Shown here piece after piece: positions 44,641-56,400 of a stretch of 64,000 bases of DNA. How positions within the stretch are numbered: position 1 is the first letter of the stretch; the number at the start of each line of letters is the position of its first letter. The notes under the pieces were generated by a model. That model saw only the letters and a list, made by a program, of their open reading frames with translations, was not told where the DNA came from and searched no databases. The position numbers and the translations under genes were made by a program. The stretch is from Byssothecium circinans (taxonomy: Eukaryota; Ascomycota; Dothideomycetes; Pleosporales; Massarinaceae): the NCBI GenBank assembly GCA_010015675.1, contig ML976988.1, forward strand, positions 755,134 to 819,133, read 5' to 3'.

Positions 44641-45662
44641 CTGCCCTGCATAGCCAAAGAACTCGGCAAACAACTCCAAAGTGTCTTCCTTTGGGAGTTT
44701 CCAGGGCTTCCGAAGCCCATGTCCTCCATAAATCCAGCCAACCCCAAATTCTCAAGAGCTTCTTTAGTATTCGTACCCTCTGCCATGACCTCGATAGATA
44801 TAGATAGATGACATAGGCTTGGGCAAAGAGTAAGGATCAGGCCAGTGAGCGAGTAGGGCCAAGAGGTCAGGAGTGGATATGTCCAAGCGGATTCGTAACT
44901 GGGAGGTGGATCCATCATGGCGATATGCAGGCTTGCCTGGGCCAACACGTCTGATAGAGCGCGGGATTGTTTTGAATCTGGGTCCTCGACGAAAAGATTA
45001 TCCGCTTCTAGACGCGTTAGCGAATTGAATTCTGTGGGGAGCACTCAAATGTTGCTAAAGTTCTTATCACGTGGTTCAATCATAAACAGTGACGTACCTA
45101 CCTTGGGCTGTTCGAATAATGTGCGAAGGAACAGCAGCGTAGGTGGCATATGCGGCCACTTAACTTCGCTGTGTCTGTCCAGCAGTACGGTGGATGGCGA
45201 AGAATAGGAGCAGTGTATATCTCGTCGAAAGCTATGGCGCCCAAATTTCCATCAAAAACGGAGAGGTTCAACACATCTGTGCGATCGTTCCGAAGATATG
45301 AAACGTCCGTCGGAAGGCTTTCCAGCGTCGGAGGTGCCATATCGGCCACAACAGTGGGGTCTCGGGCTTGAGGGCGTAAAGGGGGAAATGTATAAGGGGT
45401 AAGAGCAGATGGGTTCGGATGGACTGCGTGATTGGATGTGGAAGGCGTACATTTTCTGCGGATTTGGTATCGAAACTCGACAGCTGCCCTCTAGGAAGTT
45501 GAGATCCGGTCGCGAGCATGCTATAAGTTGCTGGGGAGAATGGGCTAGGGAGATAATACCACTGCTGCGTGCTGAAATAGCAAAGCTTATCCATAAAGGT
45601 GTCGATTTGTCATACAGCAAGCAAGGAGGCGCATCATGACAGGCACTTGAAATACATAACAC
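44641..45662 (-). pseudogene. Uncertain LRR/F-box-like region on the minus strand
   Basis: The minus strand at 45,044-44,641 encodes LPTEFNSLTRLEADNLFVED, then ALSDVLAQASLHIAMMD, and LILTLCPSLCHLSIS, a Leu spacing reminiscent of degenerate fungal F-box/LRR proteins. A possible upstream part (LPPTLLFLRTLFEQP, donor GTAGGT near 45,112) lies in another frame, and 45,252-45,662 is open but featureless. I could not build a complete model with a start codon and consistent phases, so this may be a broken gene, or a real one whose introns I misread. Confidence 0.3.
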
Positions 45663-45834
45663 TTTGAATATCAGGGCCGTGTTATTAGTAATTAATGGTG
45701 CACATGACGAGGGGAAATGGGGGCCTTCTTATTCTCGCGCTGAGTGCACAATCTCTCGTTTGTCCAACTCAAGGGAGATCGGCAGTGTTATGTACATAGT
45801 AACGTTTTGTGGTTATTATTTGTGGACGAAAAAT

Positions 45835-47682
45835 CTAGACGGCTTCTAAATGAAACTGTAGGCTTGGTACCTCATCGCTGCCCGCAGGCATGCCGTATGT
45901 GAAATTCCAGAACTCAAAGTCACTGGGACTGTTAGCTGATGCTCGCAAAGCCTACCTCATAGATGTTTGTTTTGGAGTTGTCGGGTCGATACGTACTTGA
46001 TTGTCTCTCCAGCTCCCCCAACAAGTCCGCTGAATGTGACACTGTATTTCGGATCCACGGTGCCTCTAGCAGTGATCTTAACACCTTCAACATCTTCCCA
46101 ACTCGCCACATCTCGCTTCCCTGACTTTGAGTTTGTTCCTACCAACAGCTGAAAAGTACTGCTGCTATTGCCCTGAGGGTATGTCAACTCAAGTGTGCCC
46201 TCCTTGACGACAGCGATCAAGTCTTTCACTTGCGCATAGAGTGTCAACCATCCGACAGTCCCATCCGCTCTTCCCCATTGGGCAACGGCGGGATTGAAGC
46301 TCTTTGAGTTCTTTGCCGGCCCACCAATAACATTCTCGGAGAAAGACTCTGCGCCGATTGTGAGAGTTGGGGATATCCATGCTGTGATGTTACGAGGATA
46401 GGTATCGTATGGCGGCGAAAAAGCAGAAGTAGTAACGGTATGGGTACCGGGGAACGTCTGGAGGGATGATAGAGTAGTGTTGTCGACTAATGTGTTGTGA
46501 AATGGGGCAAGAATAGCAATCAAGGGGCCGATAGCGAAATCATTCTTATGGCCCATTGCGTACGGCTAGCGCGGGTCAGTCACGTCTCACTACATTGGAA
46601 CAAATAGACAATGCGAAGTTACTTACTTTCGAATTGATTGGCGCCTTTTCTTTTCCAACAAGTGTCCATATCTGAAGCGCAAGAATGCTAAGATATTTGT
46701 TCATGTCGAATCCATAGCTGCGGTCCCAAGGACCAGCTACATTTTTTAGATTGGCGTTGTACAGTTGGCCGAGTGAAGACCATGTCTCTTTGATCATCCT
46801 TGGCCCGTCCTTTCCCATCACAGAAGACTCCGGCATGTACTTTGCCCAGAGAGTCAGGGCGAAAAGCGACACTCCAGCATACGTTCCAGAATTGAATTCT
46901 GAAAGAGTATTGGCTCTATTGAACAAATCGATGACCTCTGTAGCGTATGCTTCCCCTGCGGTTGTCATATTGGAATCATTCATGCGCCGTCCCACCCAGC
47001 CCGAAACAAAGGCCCTCATGATCGAAGGATTGCTATATGCAGGGTATAGATTGTCATCATCTATGCCTCCAACTCGGTAGCTGTCACCGATAGTCGTGTT
47101 GTAGAGGCTCTCCATCATGCGGGTCTTGGTATCCTGCGGAATCAAGTCTGGGTATTCTTCCAGCATAAGCACGAAGGTGGTGCCCACGAAACCTCGCCAA
47201 TTCGGATCCCATGACTTGTAGATGACTGCCGGATATTGTTTTGTTCCTACAGTCGGCTCCTCAGGGAAAATCTGGTACCCGCCGAACCTAACACAATGTC
47301 AGACCCGCTCGAAGAGGGCTAAACGTAGTTCCCCGTACGAAACCACTCACCACTGCGAGCTTTCGTTCTTGTGCTGTCCAATGATCACATTTTCCACAAT
47401 CTTCACAGCCTGCTCTATATCATCTCCCTCATTCCTGGCAAGTAAGCCTGCTGCATACCAAGCCGATGCTCGTGTTTCGTGTGTCAAGGCTTTCGCATCC
47501 AGAGAGTATAGATAACCGGCTTCAGCGTCGTAGTACATATCCAGCCAGTTCATCGACTCTTTCAATAGGCTATCCGACCAAGGTTGAGTATCATTGCGCT
47601 TCATCATGGGGGTCGGAGTTGCGCCCACAATCATTGGTAGCAAAAGCGCCGCTACGCAACCAGCTTTCAAGAAAAAGGCCAT
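45835..47682 (-). CDS. Secreted six-hairpin-glycosidase-like protein
   Basis: Four exons: 47,682-47,351, 47,287-46,627, 46,565-45,997 and 45,922-45,835, all in phase, giving 549 residues. The N-terminus MAFFLKAGCVAALLLPMIVG is a clear signal peptide. The body (~30-380) has Trp/Tyr-rich helical repeats (SMNWLDMYYDAEAGYLY, RASAWYAAGLLARN, YKSWDPNWRGFVGTTFVLM, GTYAGVSLFALTLWAKYM, WDRSYGFDMNKYL) like an alpha/alpha six-barrel, followed by a beta-rich C-terminal domain (~400-549). Several N-x-S/T sites suggest glycosylation. This architecture is seen in secreted fungal carbohydrate-active proteins, but I cannot name the GH family or the substrate. It lies 1.2 kb from a divergent rhamnosidase gene, hinting at a shared role in plant or microbial polysaccharide breakdown. 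Confidence 0.75.
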
Positions 47683-48084
47683 TTTGCTGGGTGCCGAGGA
47701 TGAATGAGATGAGGCTCGGTTTGCGGCGCCATGCTGGGTTTTAAGGAACCCTTAACGCATGCGCCTGTTGATATTTAGCGACGGGCTTGGACAACGGTAA
47801 CATCCATACTAGAATCATTTTTGGGGGACAATTCCGACGGAGGTCAAGGTCGGATCGAAGGTAGTGTCGGAGGAAATGCGCGTGAAGGGGAAGTTGAAGC
47901 CGATCACTGTCGGTCCTAATTGGCTTGGACTGTTTAGTAAGCCACCAATCAAAGCAAGGCCTAACCAAATACAACCTTGACCCACGTGACTTTCCCCATC
48001 CACAACTTCCGCTTCATCCGCTTCATCCGCTTCATTCAAAAGCATCGCCTACAGCAGACAGTAAAGGCACTTGATTTTCACACC
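47683..48084. promoter_or_regulatory. Divergent upstream region of the secreted protein and the 4-TM protein
   Basis: A 402-bp region that must carry the promoters of both flanking, divergently transcribed genes. A short tandem repeat of CTTCATCCG (about 48,012-48,035) lies just before the plus-strand gene in its 5' UTR. No TATA box stands out. Confidence 0.4.
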
Positions 48085-48564
48085 ATGGCGCCCAAAGCAA
48101 GTTCTCCGGTCCCAACTATCTATCGCCTCTTCTTTACTTATATGGACCCGCTTATGTGTATCAGCGGCGCGTACCTGTCCTTCTTTGAACCCGAGTCCAT
48201 CTTAGCTACAACCTTTCCTCGAACACACAACTGGGCCCAAGTTACTCCATCACACGCGGTTCTACTGGATCAGGCAGGAGGCGCTTATGTGATGATGGCA
48301 TTCCTTATGATCACGATGTTGCGTTACACCAACGATCTGAACATCTGGAAGATCTTCCAATTTAGCATTCTAATGACGGATTTCGCGCTTTACTACGCCT
48401 TTTGGAAAGGGTTGAAAGCTCAGGGAAGATTAGGGCTTGAGAGCTTGAGGTGGGAAGAATGGGGAACGCTTGGGTTAGTTGGCTCTGGTACGGTCCTGCG
48501 CACACTCTTCCTATTGCGCGTTGGAGTCGCGAAGAATATCAAGAGGACGAAGAAGAGATCTTGA
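48085..48564 (+). CDS. Small four-helix membrane protein (DUF7704-like)
   Basis: Single exon, 159 residues. Four hydrophobic segments are visible: RLFFTYMDPLMCISGAYLSFF (~12-32), GAYVMMAFLMITML (~71-84), IFQFSILMTDFALYYAFW (~95-112) and LGLVGSGTVLRTLFLL (~133-148); the C-terminus is basic (KNIKRTKKRS), probably cytosolic. The pattern 'ExLAxTxP...P...LLDQAGGAY' is common in a fungal family of unknown function that I recall as DUF7704; the assignment is from memory. It is sandwiched between two putative secreted carbohydrate-active genes. Confidence 0.75.
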   Translation: MAPKASSPVPTIYRLFFTYMDPLMCISGAYLSFFEPESILATTFPRTHNWAQVTPSHAVLLDQAGGAYVMMAFLMITMLRYTNDLNIWKIFQFSILMTDFALYYAFWKGLKAQGRLGLESLRWEEWGTLGLVGSGTVLRTLFLLRVGVAKNIKRTKKRS

Positions 48565-48913
48565 GAGCCTCATGTCCTGCGCTCGAGCTCGGTGTTATAA
48601 AACTACGGCCAAGCATGTCGATCGACTAGCCCCGGATGCACTCCACAAACGAACAAGCCCCGGGTTATACCCCGCAAAACGAATAAGCCCCGGGGCTTAT
48701 GAACGAGAAACAACATCACGCTCTACCCACAAAAAAATCCACGGACAGCGCCCACTGCTTGCGCGTACGTCAATTCGGTCTCCCCCACATTCCGCTCCAC
48801 TTTCCTGTTCTTCCACTCGAAATCAGCTATGTATAATGGGTACCTTCAGATCTTGATGCCTCCCTGCGTCGTGACTTCAATACCGTTCGGTTGAATGTTA
48901 GAGGGTAGCAACA
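48565..48913 (+). promoter_or_regulatory. Upstream region of the rhamnosidase gene with repeated AGCCCCGG sites
   Basis: Three AGCCCCGG copies occur at 48,628, 48,656 and 48,686. The second and third are parts of an 18-bp near-identical direct repeat (aaacgaacaagccccggg at 48,647 and aaacgaataagccccggg at 48,677, 30 bp apart). The third extends into a perfect 18-bp palindrome, ATAAGCCCCGGGGCTTAT (48,683-48,700), about 210 bp before the rhamnosidase ATG. Inverted CCGG/CGG sites are typical of Zn2Cys6 regulators, so this may be an operator for carbon-source control. This is an inference from sequence only. Confidence 0.6.
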
Positions 48914-51533
48914 ATGATCTTTTTCGTCAGCACTGTGGTCATAGCAGCTTTAAGGGGCGTTGAAGCGTATGTCTTTATTACAGATTGTACATGATGAACG
49001 TCTACTCAACAGTGATGGCTTCGTTGACTACGGCAACGTCCATTACGTTAAGTACGGAATCAGCAACGCTCCTTCAAACCAAGGCCTGCAGGAAAGCCGA
49101 AACGAATCCATTGTACTCTCGCCAGGCAGCCCTTTCCTGACTCTTGACTACGATACCGAAGTCGCAGGTTTCGCAATTTTCGACGTTAAATCAGTTTCTG
49201 GACCGTCGCAAGTTGAGGTAAAATACGCCGAGGACTATCTTGCGACCTTGGAGCCTGAGTCTGATGGACCATTTACGTTCTCCGCTGGGCTTTCAAACAC
49301 ATTCCGCGTGGAGACCTTCAACATCACCAACACAGGGTACACGGAATCCTTCTTGCTGCAAGGCGGTCAACGATGGGAGACTGTCAAGCTATTGTCGAAT
49401 GCCACTATAATGATCGCAAGGGTCGGATTTCGCTCCACAAGCCAGCTCACTCCCGCGGACCAACTGCCCGGTGTTCTAAAAACGGACAACAACTTATACA
49501 ACGGTATATCGGAGCTGGGTGGTCACACCGTCCAGATTGCGTGCGTAGATGCTGGCAATGCTCCTTCTACTTGGGAGATCTCTTCTGACGGTGCCTTGAT
49601 CCGCGGACAAGCCAGTGCTCAATCCGTATTTGGCCAGAAACAGGCAAACTATACGCTAAACTTTGATACAAAGATTGTTCGCGGGGGCACAGGCTGGAAA
49701 GTGGCTACGAGTTTGATACCTTTTGGCCCCTATTTCGTTCTAACTTCAGAGTATCCGGAGCACAATACGCTATTGGACACGAATCGTACCCGTGTACCAC
49801 CCAACACTCTGATCTTTAATTATGGATGGGGTTTTCTCAATCAAACAGGCCTCGTCACTGGATGGAACGAGTACTACCCAGTCAATATCACCATATCCGA
49901 AGGGAAATGGTACCGCGTCAGTACAATCATTGAAGAAACAGGCTATCGAATCCAGATCAATAGCCAAACAGTTGCCTTTGTACCCATCTTTCAAGCCGCA
50001 TTCAAGGCTGCTGCTAAAAAGACATACTACGGTACCTCGTCGCCCTATCTGGGTACTTGGGGCTTCGGTGGCTTCCAGGACCAGATTTCGTACACGAAAA
50101 ACGTTTCAGTGACGGTTAGCAATGGCACTCAGGTGTACTACAACTCGATGACGAACAACGATACGCTCGCAGAGTACGGCGTTGCGCCTCTTGACCACTC
50201 CATATGTCTCGATGGAGGGAAACGCGACCGCCTGGTTTGGATTGGCGACTTTTACCACACTGTACGCATTATTGCGCAGTCGACTGCGCGCTGGGGCTAC
50301 CTCCTCGGCACCATCGATTATGCATTCAGCTTCCAGCTCGACAATGGCACATATGCTGGGTTCGTTCCTATCAGCGCGAACATGGGCACTCGATCAGAGG
50401 ATAAGGAAGCATATTCATCGGTCTTTGCTGGCCTTAATGACTATCAAGATCTATTCCTGGCTGGCATCGCCGACTACTTTCACTACACCAACGACGTACA
50501 AGGACTCTATCCGTACTGGGCACAGATCAAAAAGCTCGCCAGTGCGAGGTTGGCATTCGTGGATCCGAATTCAGGGCTCGTGGGTAACAGTCCTTCCATA
50601 CGTGCCAACAACTTCCTAGGCCCTGTGAACGGCAGCGCGACGACTAGTTTATTCGCCTACGCACTGCAACGCCTGGTACCATTAGCTGAAGCTTTCAACG
50701 ACACTGCAGCAGTAAACACTTACACAGAAATAGCCCAGAATCTCCGCGACGCTATCAACACCCACCTATGGAATGAAGGGCTAGGCACATATTCTCTTTC
50801 CGTAGACTCGCCAGGCAACTTTTCCATCACGGGCATCGCATGGGCGATCCTCAGTGGTGCCGCGAACACCACACAAGCTACCTCCTCACTTTCAAAGCTG
50901 GAGGAAGTACGTCTCGGCATTGGCTACAAGACCATCTCCAGCGACGCCGATGCGGAGAACTACCAACTCTCGCCCAATCTTTCGGGCTTCCTCCTCGAAG
51001 CGCTCTTTCAGACGCAACGCTCCGCTTCCTCCAGCGCCGCCCAAAACGCGACTACACCTGTGACTGCTATAACGCACCTTCTTGATAACCTCTGGGGAAG
51101 CATGCTCAACCCGACGTACAAGACTGGCGCGCCGTGGGAGTACGTCACTCCCAATGGCTTGCCTGGTCTTGGCCTCTATACGAGCTTAGCGCATCCGTGG
51201 AGTGGGGCACCTACATACATCCTTCCCGAGTATTTGCTGGGTGTTCGAGCTACAGAGCCGGGTTATGCAAGCTTTGAAGTCACGCCTTTGATTGGATATT
51301 TGGGGTTGAAGGAGGTGAATGGAACGGTGCCAACGCCTAACGAGAGCATTGAAGTTGGCTGGAAGCTAAGTGGGAAGAACGCTGTCATTGACGTCAAGGT
51401 CCCAGCAGGTACGAAGGGACTGCTGAAGTTGCCTGAGGGCGTGGCTGCAACTGTCGATGGGAAAGGGAATGGTAATGGAACGGTGGAACTGAAGTCAGGG
51501 GCTAAGTCACAGGTTATTCTCCAATTGCCTTGA
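48914..51533 (+). CDS. Secreted alpha-L-rhamnosidase-like enzyme (GH78 type)
   Basis: Two exons: 48,914-48,966 encodes a signal peptide (MIFFVSTVVIAALRGVEA) and, after a 46-bp intron (phase 2), 49,013-51,533 encodes the rest; total 857 residues. N-terminal beta domains contain many N-x-S/T sites. The catalytic (alpha/alpha)6 barrel carries DGGKRDRLVWIGDF (~residue 435), the GH78 signature with the acidic residues of the active site, and near the C-terminus S-L-A-H-P-W-S-G-A-P-T-Y, also typical; a C-terminal beta sandwich closes the protein. GH78 enzymes remove terminal alpha-L-rhamnose from plant polysaccharides such as rhamnogalacturonan and from flavonoid glycosides. Without the first exon the protein would lack an export signal and a normal start codon, so the intron is well supported. 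Confidence 0.9.
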
Positions 51534-51705
51534 TCTGCGTGCTTTAGCTATAACTATCGAGCAAATGCACTACTGGTAGACGTTCCTCTCGAGGGCCATC
51601 GGTATATTGTCAAAATACTCACCCACATTTCCACCGACTAAATAAACGCTATTATCAATTTCCCCGGCCCACCCTCCAAATCATCATCCACTCCTTCTTC
51701 GAAAA

Positions 51706-52006
51706 CCTCAATCAAAGCGAGTACTTAAACAACGGGCTCCTATCTCCCATCTCCTCGAGCTCTTCCTCAGTGTACACTTCCCTCCACTCTTTCCCACTCT
51801 TTCCCACTCTTCCCGGCGCCCAACTGGTTCATCCTCCAATACAAGAACTCCAATGTAAACGCACACACCATGCCCGCAGCACCGAAGCTCGGCGACGTAC
51901 GGAATCCAGTCGGGTACTTCGGGCTCTCCTTTTCTTGGTAGATGAAGGAGCCCACAATACCTCCGAGGTTCCCCATACATATCATCAACGCGATCTGTGC
52001 ATCCAC
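51706..52006 (-). pseudogene. C-terminal relic of an MFS transporter (Dal5-like anion:cation symporter)
   Basis: The minus strand reads IALMICMGNLGGIVGSFIY, then PKYPTGF and FGAAGMVCAFTLEFLYWRMN, the last two helices of the allantoate/nicotinate permease (Dal5/Tna1) family of the major facilitator superfamily. The family tail E-W-R-E-V-Y-T-E-E-E-L follows, but in another frame. The break is at a tandem of about three 10-bp units (ACTCTTTCCC on plus, 51,785-51,814). Upstream (52,007-52,330) I cannot find the remaining ten helices, so only the 3' end of the gene survives. Confidence 0.7.
51785..51814. repeat. 10-bp tandem repeat inside the MFS relic
   Basis: Units ACTCTTTCCC, ACTCTTTCCC and a shortened ACTCTTCCC. 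As 10 is not a multiple of 3, unit gain shifts the reading frame, which coincides with the point where the transporter tail leaves frame. Confidence 0.7.
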
Positions 52007-53414
52007 GTCAGTGTTTGATAGAGAACAGCTTCACCATCCACAGACGCAACGAGGAAGGAAGCCCCACGCTTAGTATACCAGCCGAGACCACGAAGCTAAG
52101 GTGTGGACCTACAGGTCAAGACTCGCACAAGCATAAGCATAGCCAAACACTCCCTAATTCACCACCACCTCCGCGTCACCAACATCCACGCCAATGCCAG
52201 CAGCAACGAACACCATGACCAAGGTCTGGCGGATCCCGAGTACACAGCGCGTGCCTCGCGGCGCAAGTAAACTTTCACCGAAGTCAAAGGCCCATATGCA
52301 GTTCCCGAGTTTCTAGTTTATCCATGAAGACACCGGGGACCGGGATGGTGGAGACGAAGCCTGAACTATGTAGGTAGGGCTTAAGCTTGATCTTCGAGCC
52401 TGCAGAACTCTCTCTTCTTTTTTATTCCCCCGACTTTCCAGAACATATCCATACCATCCCCTATACTTACTTCCCCAACCGTGCATATCTATAAAACATC
52501 CCCATGAGTATCTAGGTATCCCTCACTCTATTAGTTTCCTTTCGCTATCATACATCGAGCCGGCTAGGGGGATACTAGATAGGGAAACTAGCGTGCGCGG
52601 GCTCTTGACACTTACCCTTGATTCCGGCTCTTCTCTTTTACAGGCTACTTCCACCCCTTGCATATTTTCGCTCATCGCAAGTGTACTGCATGTACAGTAA
52701 GTACAACGCTAATACCACACTCCATAGCGTTGGCACTGTTCCAGAACTTGGTTGGACGTGCACCACCGTGGCGTGTACACGACAGCATATGGTGCAGATA
52801 TTCGCCGAGACCGCGCGACCAATGACGACGATAGCCCTCCGAGTCGAATTCAATCCCCACAGATGGAAAACGTCAAACCAACCCCCTCAGCACAATCCGT
52901 TCGCATCCTTCGTCCAGCAAGCGCCGCAGTAAGTTGAGTTGAAACGGTAAACGCAGCCACAACACCCATACCACCAACAAAACGTCCAGAGTAATGAATT
53001 GCATTCACACCATCCATCATTCGAAGCCTATTGAAGCAGCAACAACGAAAGAAGTAACTAAGCAAAAAAAAGGTATCCTTTAAAAGTTAAACACAAGCAG
53101 TCAGTCAGTCAGCCAGCCAGTCAAGCCAGTATAACCCAAAACACAAGATGGTCCGCCCGACACATTCATCACAGGTCCCATCCCCAGGCCCCAGTCCCCA
53201 GCTCATAGGCACATACATCAGTAACCCGCCGCCCACATACCATGGAGGCTAGAAAAACCCCACCCCCCCAATGCCCAACCTTACCCTTGGTTCGAATCCA
53301 GCCCCTTGTAGAACACCAGCTCCCACAATGACTCCGCATGCCGTTCTATAGACCGTCATTCGTCGTTGCCCATACATATATCCTCAGAATTCGCTCCGTT
53401 CCCAGATATGCGGA
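52007..53414. other. Intergenic region with CAGT-type microsatellite, no supported gene
   Basis: About 1.4 kb between the MFS relic and the RhoGEF 3' end. A CAGT/CAGC repeat lies at about 53,098-53,130 and poly-A/poly-C runs nearby. Frames of 60-104 codons have no domains. The right part is the likely 3' UTR of the RhoGEF gene. Confidence 0.45.
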
Positions 53415-56400
53415 TCAATCCTTCTGTCCCTCATTAAGCACCAATTCGACAACGACCTGGCTCCGCTCCTGTTGCGGATGCTGCAAGCTCAGCTTGATCG
53501 TTCTGTTGTGCGATGAACCACCACTGAGGCCGTCGTCTAGGCACTTGACATCTCGTCCAGAGATTACCTGTCGCAGCCGTCCATTCTGCGCGTTACGAAT
53601 CTCCACGAAATCCGGATCGAACAATAGAACATACGGACCGTACATTGCTGCGCTGTTTGCTTTGCCGACAAACTCCATGATGACGGAACGGGAGATGTCG
53701 CCATGCTTGTTGACATAGACGGCGCATTCCTCGTAGCAGAGCAGGAACTCTTGGTCCGAGAGGCGGAACATGCCTAGTGGAACCTGGTTCTGGAGTCGCG
53801 ACGCAATGGTGGCAACGTGCTGCTGCTTCAGGTCTGGAACGGACCATGGCTGCTTCTTATCCAGCGTGAGGACTTCGAAACCCTTTGCGGTCGAAATGGC
53901 CAGAGAGGAGTTGTACAGATTGATGCCAAAGCAATCGGTCGGGATATAAAACTCGTCGTACTCGCGGAAGAACTCCGTCCTTCCAGACTTCCAGAGCCTG
54001 GACTTCTTCTCTGTTGATTTCTGATACACCGGTTCCAGGACCTTGAAGGTAGAAGAAAGACCCTCTCGCTTTTTGTAGAAAACAAGAGTGCGGTCTTTCA
54101 TCACTCCTGTTGCAAAAAAGCCAATGTCGCGTGCACCCGAAAGCTTTTGCGGCGCTCGCCGGGATGAGTCGTTTGCAGGTGCCACCCCACCGACCGGGCA
54201 AACAGCATCGAGATGGTACGCAATGAGCGATTTGTCCGATATGAGTAGCATGATGCTGAACTGCTCTAGTACAGCAACTTGAGTTACCTTGGGTATTTGG
54301 ATAGCCTTTGAGAATTAGCCTAAGCTCAATACGGAAAGTTGAGTTTCTTACCTTCGTCCAGCCTCGAGGATTTTCATACTCTGCGATGTATACACCAATA
54401 TCGGTACCGACAGCAACCATCTGCTTCCCGTAAGGCTGATTGAAAGCCGTTGCGCAATTCACTCGAGCTCGACATATGGGTACCGGCCGACCGGAGTTTT
54501 GGAAGAGCTTCTCTACCTCATCAATGGAACGATCCAGTGGTGTACCCTTGATTGTGATGCTTCTCTGCGACGGGACTGCGCTCTCATATGCGAAAGCAGA
54601 ATCAGCCATAACTCGTAACCGGAACGGTTCAGCATTCTGCGAGAAGAGTGCTGCCGCATGTTTGGTCTTTGCAATGATGAGCTTATCGCACCACTCAGCC
54701 CTATTTTGTGCCGAAGGAGCAAACAGTGTGTACGTTTCCTTGCCCAGGTGCTTTATGCGGAATGGATACATGATCTTTTCGTTCTGGTTGTTCTCTAAAA
54801 CGGTAGTGCTGACCATGGTCTTGCCCGAGCCGCCAGTGTTGTTGCTGGATAACGAGTTCGACGTGTTGGTATGCTGCAGCATGCCAGGCATGGGACTGTT
54901 CAAGGCACCTCGTCCTCCGCGTGCCTCGGTCACGTTTCTGCCAGTGACAGTGCTGACCGCGGCAATACCCTTGACAGCTGACCGCACAACGGCGTCATCA
55001 TCCTCGCTCTCCAGGACTAGAAGATCCATGGGTATGGGAAGTCGCGAAACGTCGTACTTCTCCGATTTGGTGATGCCGTCTTGCTCCGTCAACTTGATAG
55101 TCTTCGCGAGGACGAGGTAATGGTCGAACAGAAGAGCGTGCGTTTCAAGCCATGTGAAGCGATTTCCTCCCATTCTTAGCAAGTCGCCTTTGAATATGAG
55201 CTCTCTTCCCAGATGATCCAAGTTGAGCTCAACACGCTGCATTCCGGGCCGTAGGATGAGTTTCGCCTGGAGGTCGCTTAGGTCTACCTTTCGTGACATC
55301 TCCGCCACTCGTGCATCACATTCCAGGGTTACTGCTTTGATCTCCTCTCGTGCAATGAGTAGGTTGCGCTTCTCTTCATTGTCCACAGTTGACTTCTTGA
55401 GGACTGTCTCTAGGAGGAGACCGTATCGCTGCAGCCTGGTAATGGGATCTTTGAGGAAACTGTTCCAATCCAATCTCAGAGACGCGGGATCCTTTTGAAT
55501 GTTGTCCAAAAACTTTCCAAAGAGAAGATTCTTGTCCTTCTCTTGACGCATGAGGAATGTTGCGTAAGGAAACGCAGAAGAGTACTCAATGTAGGCTTGT
55601 TTCGCCTTTCGGATCCACTCTCGGAAAATATCGCTGAATCCAACGATCCAGGGCCCTTGCTCCACTTGTCGATACTTCATCTGAGGCAACAGATGCTCTT
55701 CGTTCGCCTTCTTCACGGCGTCCACCTTTGAAAAGACATCCTTGATGAACTTGTTCAGTTTCTTCGGGGGAATAACAGGTGGGTTCGCAGCTATCAAGCG
55801 ATCACGGTAGAGGTTCCGCAGCACATCAAGTCGCTGCATATATTTGTCCTCGCCTTCCACGATTTCGTGGAGGATGTTTTGTCGGTCAATCTCCTTCTGG
55901 CTGACTTTTTCAATGTCTTCCTTCTTCAACTTATAGAATGTCGCCCAGTCGTCAGATTGCGGAGCGGCTGATGGGGATAAAAGATCGATCTTTTTGAGCG
56001 TTCTCTGACAGTGGTGAGAATAGCAGCGTCCAGTCATCTGGTAGGTATGTAACCTTTGTGAATAGCAACCCGCGCCCGTAAGTTGGAAAATCACTCCGTT
56101 CATCGTTAGTGTAGAGAACTTCAGCCACTCTTCGTCATGCACAAGGGTACCCGCTTTGTACATGTCCGCTACTACACGGCTGGCGAGAGTTTCAGCATCG
56201 GCGATGTTCATGGTGGGTACTTTGTGCGTGAAAAGCGCAATTAGTCCATCTTGGATAGGCCCCTCTTTCAAGTCGTTTTCTCCCTCTGTCATCATCTTGA
56301 GCCAGGCAATAATCGAACTCAATGCCCATGGCTCAGTGCATTTCTTGAAGTCATTGCTAGACAGTTTGGCGGGATTGAAACGCTTGCCAGATGGGAGTGT

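Noticed and set aside
53857..54351. Unspliced 1538-codon reading of the RhoGEF gene
   Set aside because: After residue 1374 the frame gives Cys/His/Arg-rich nonsense, while removing a 64-bp intron restores the CNH domain.
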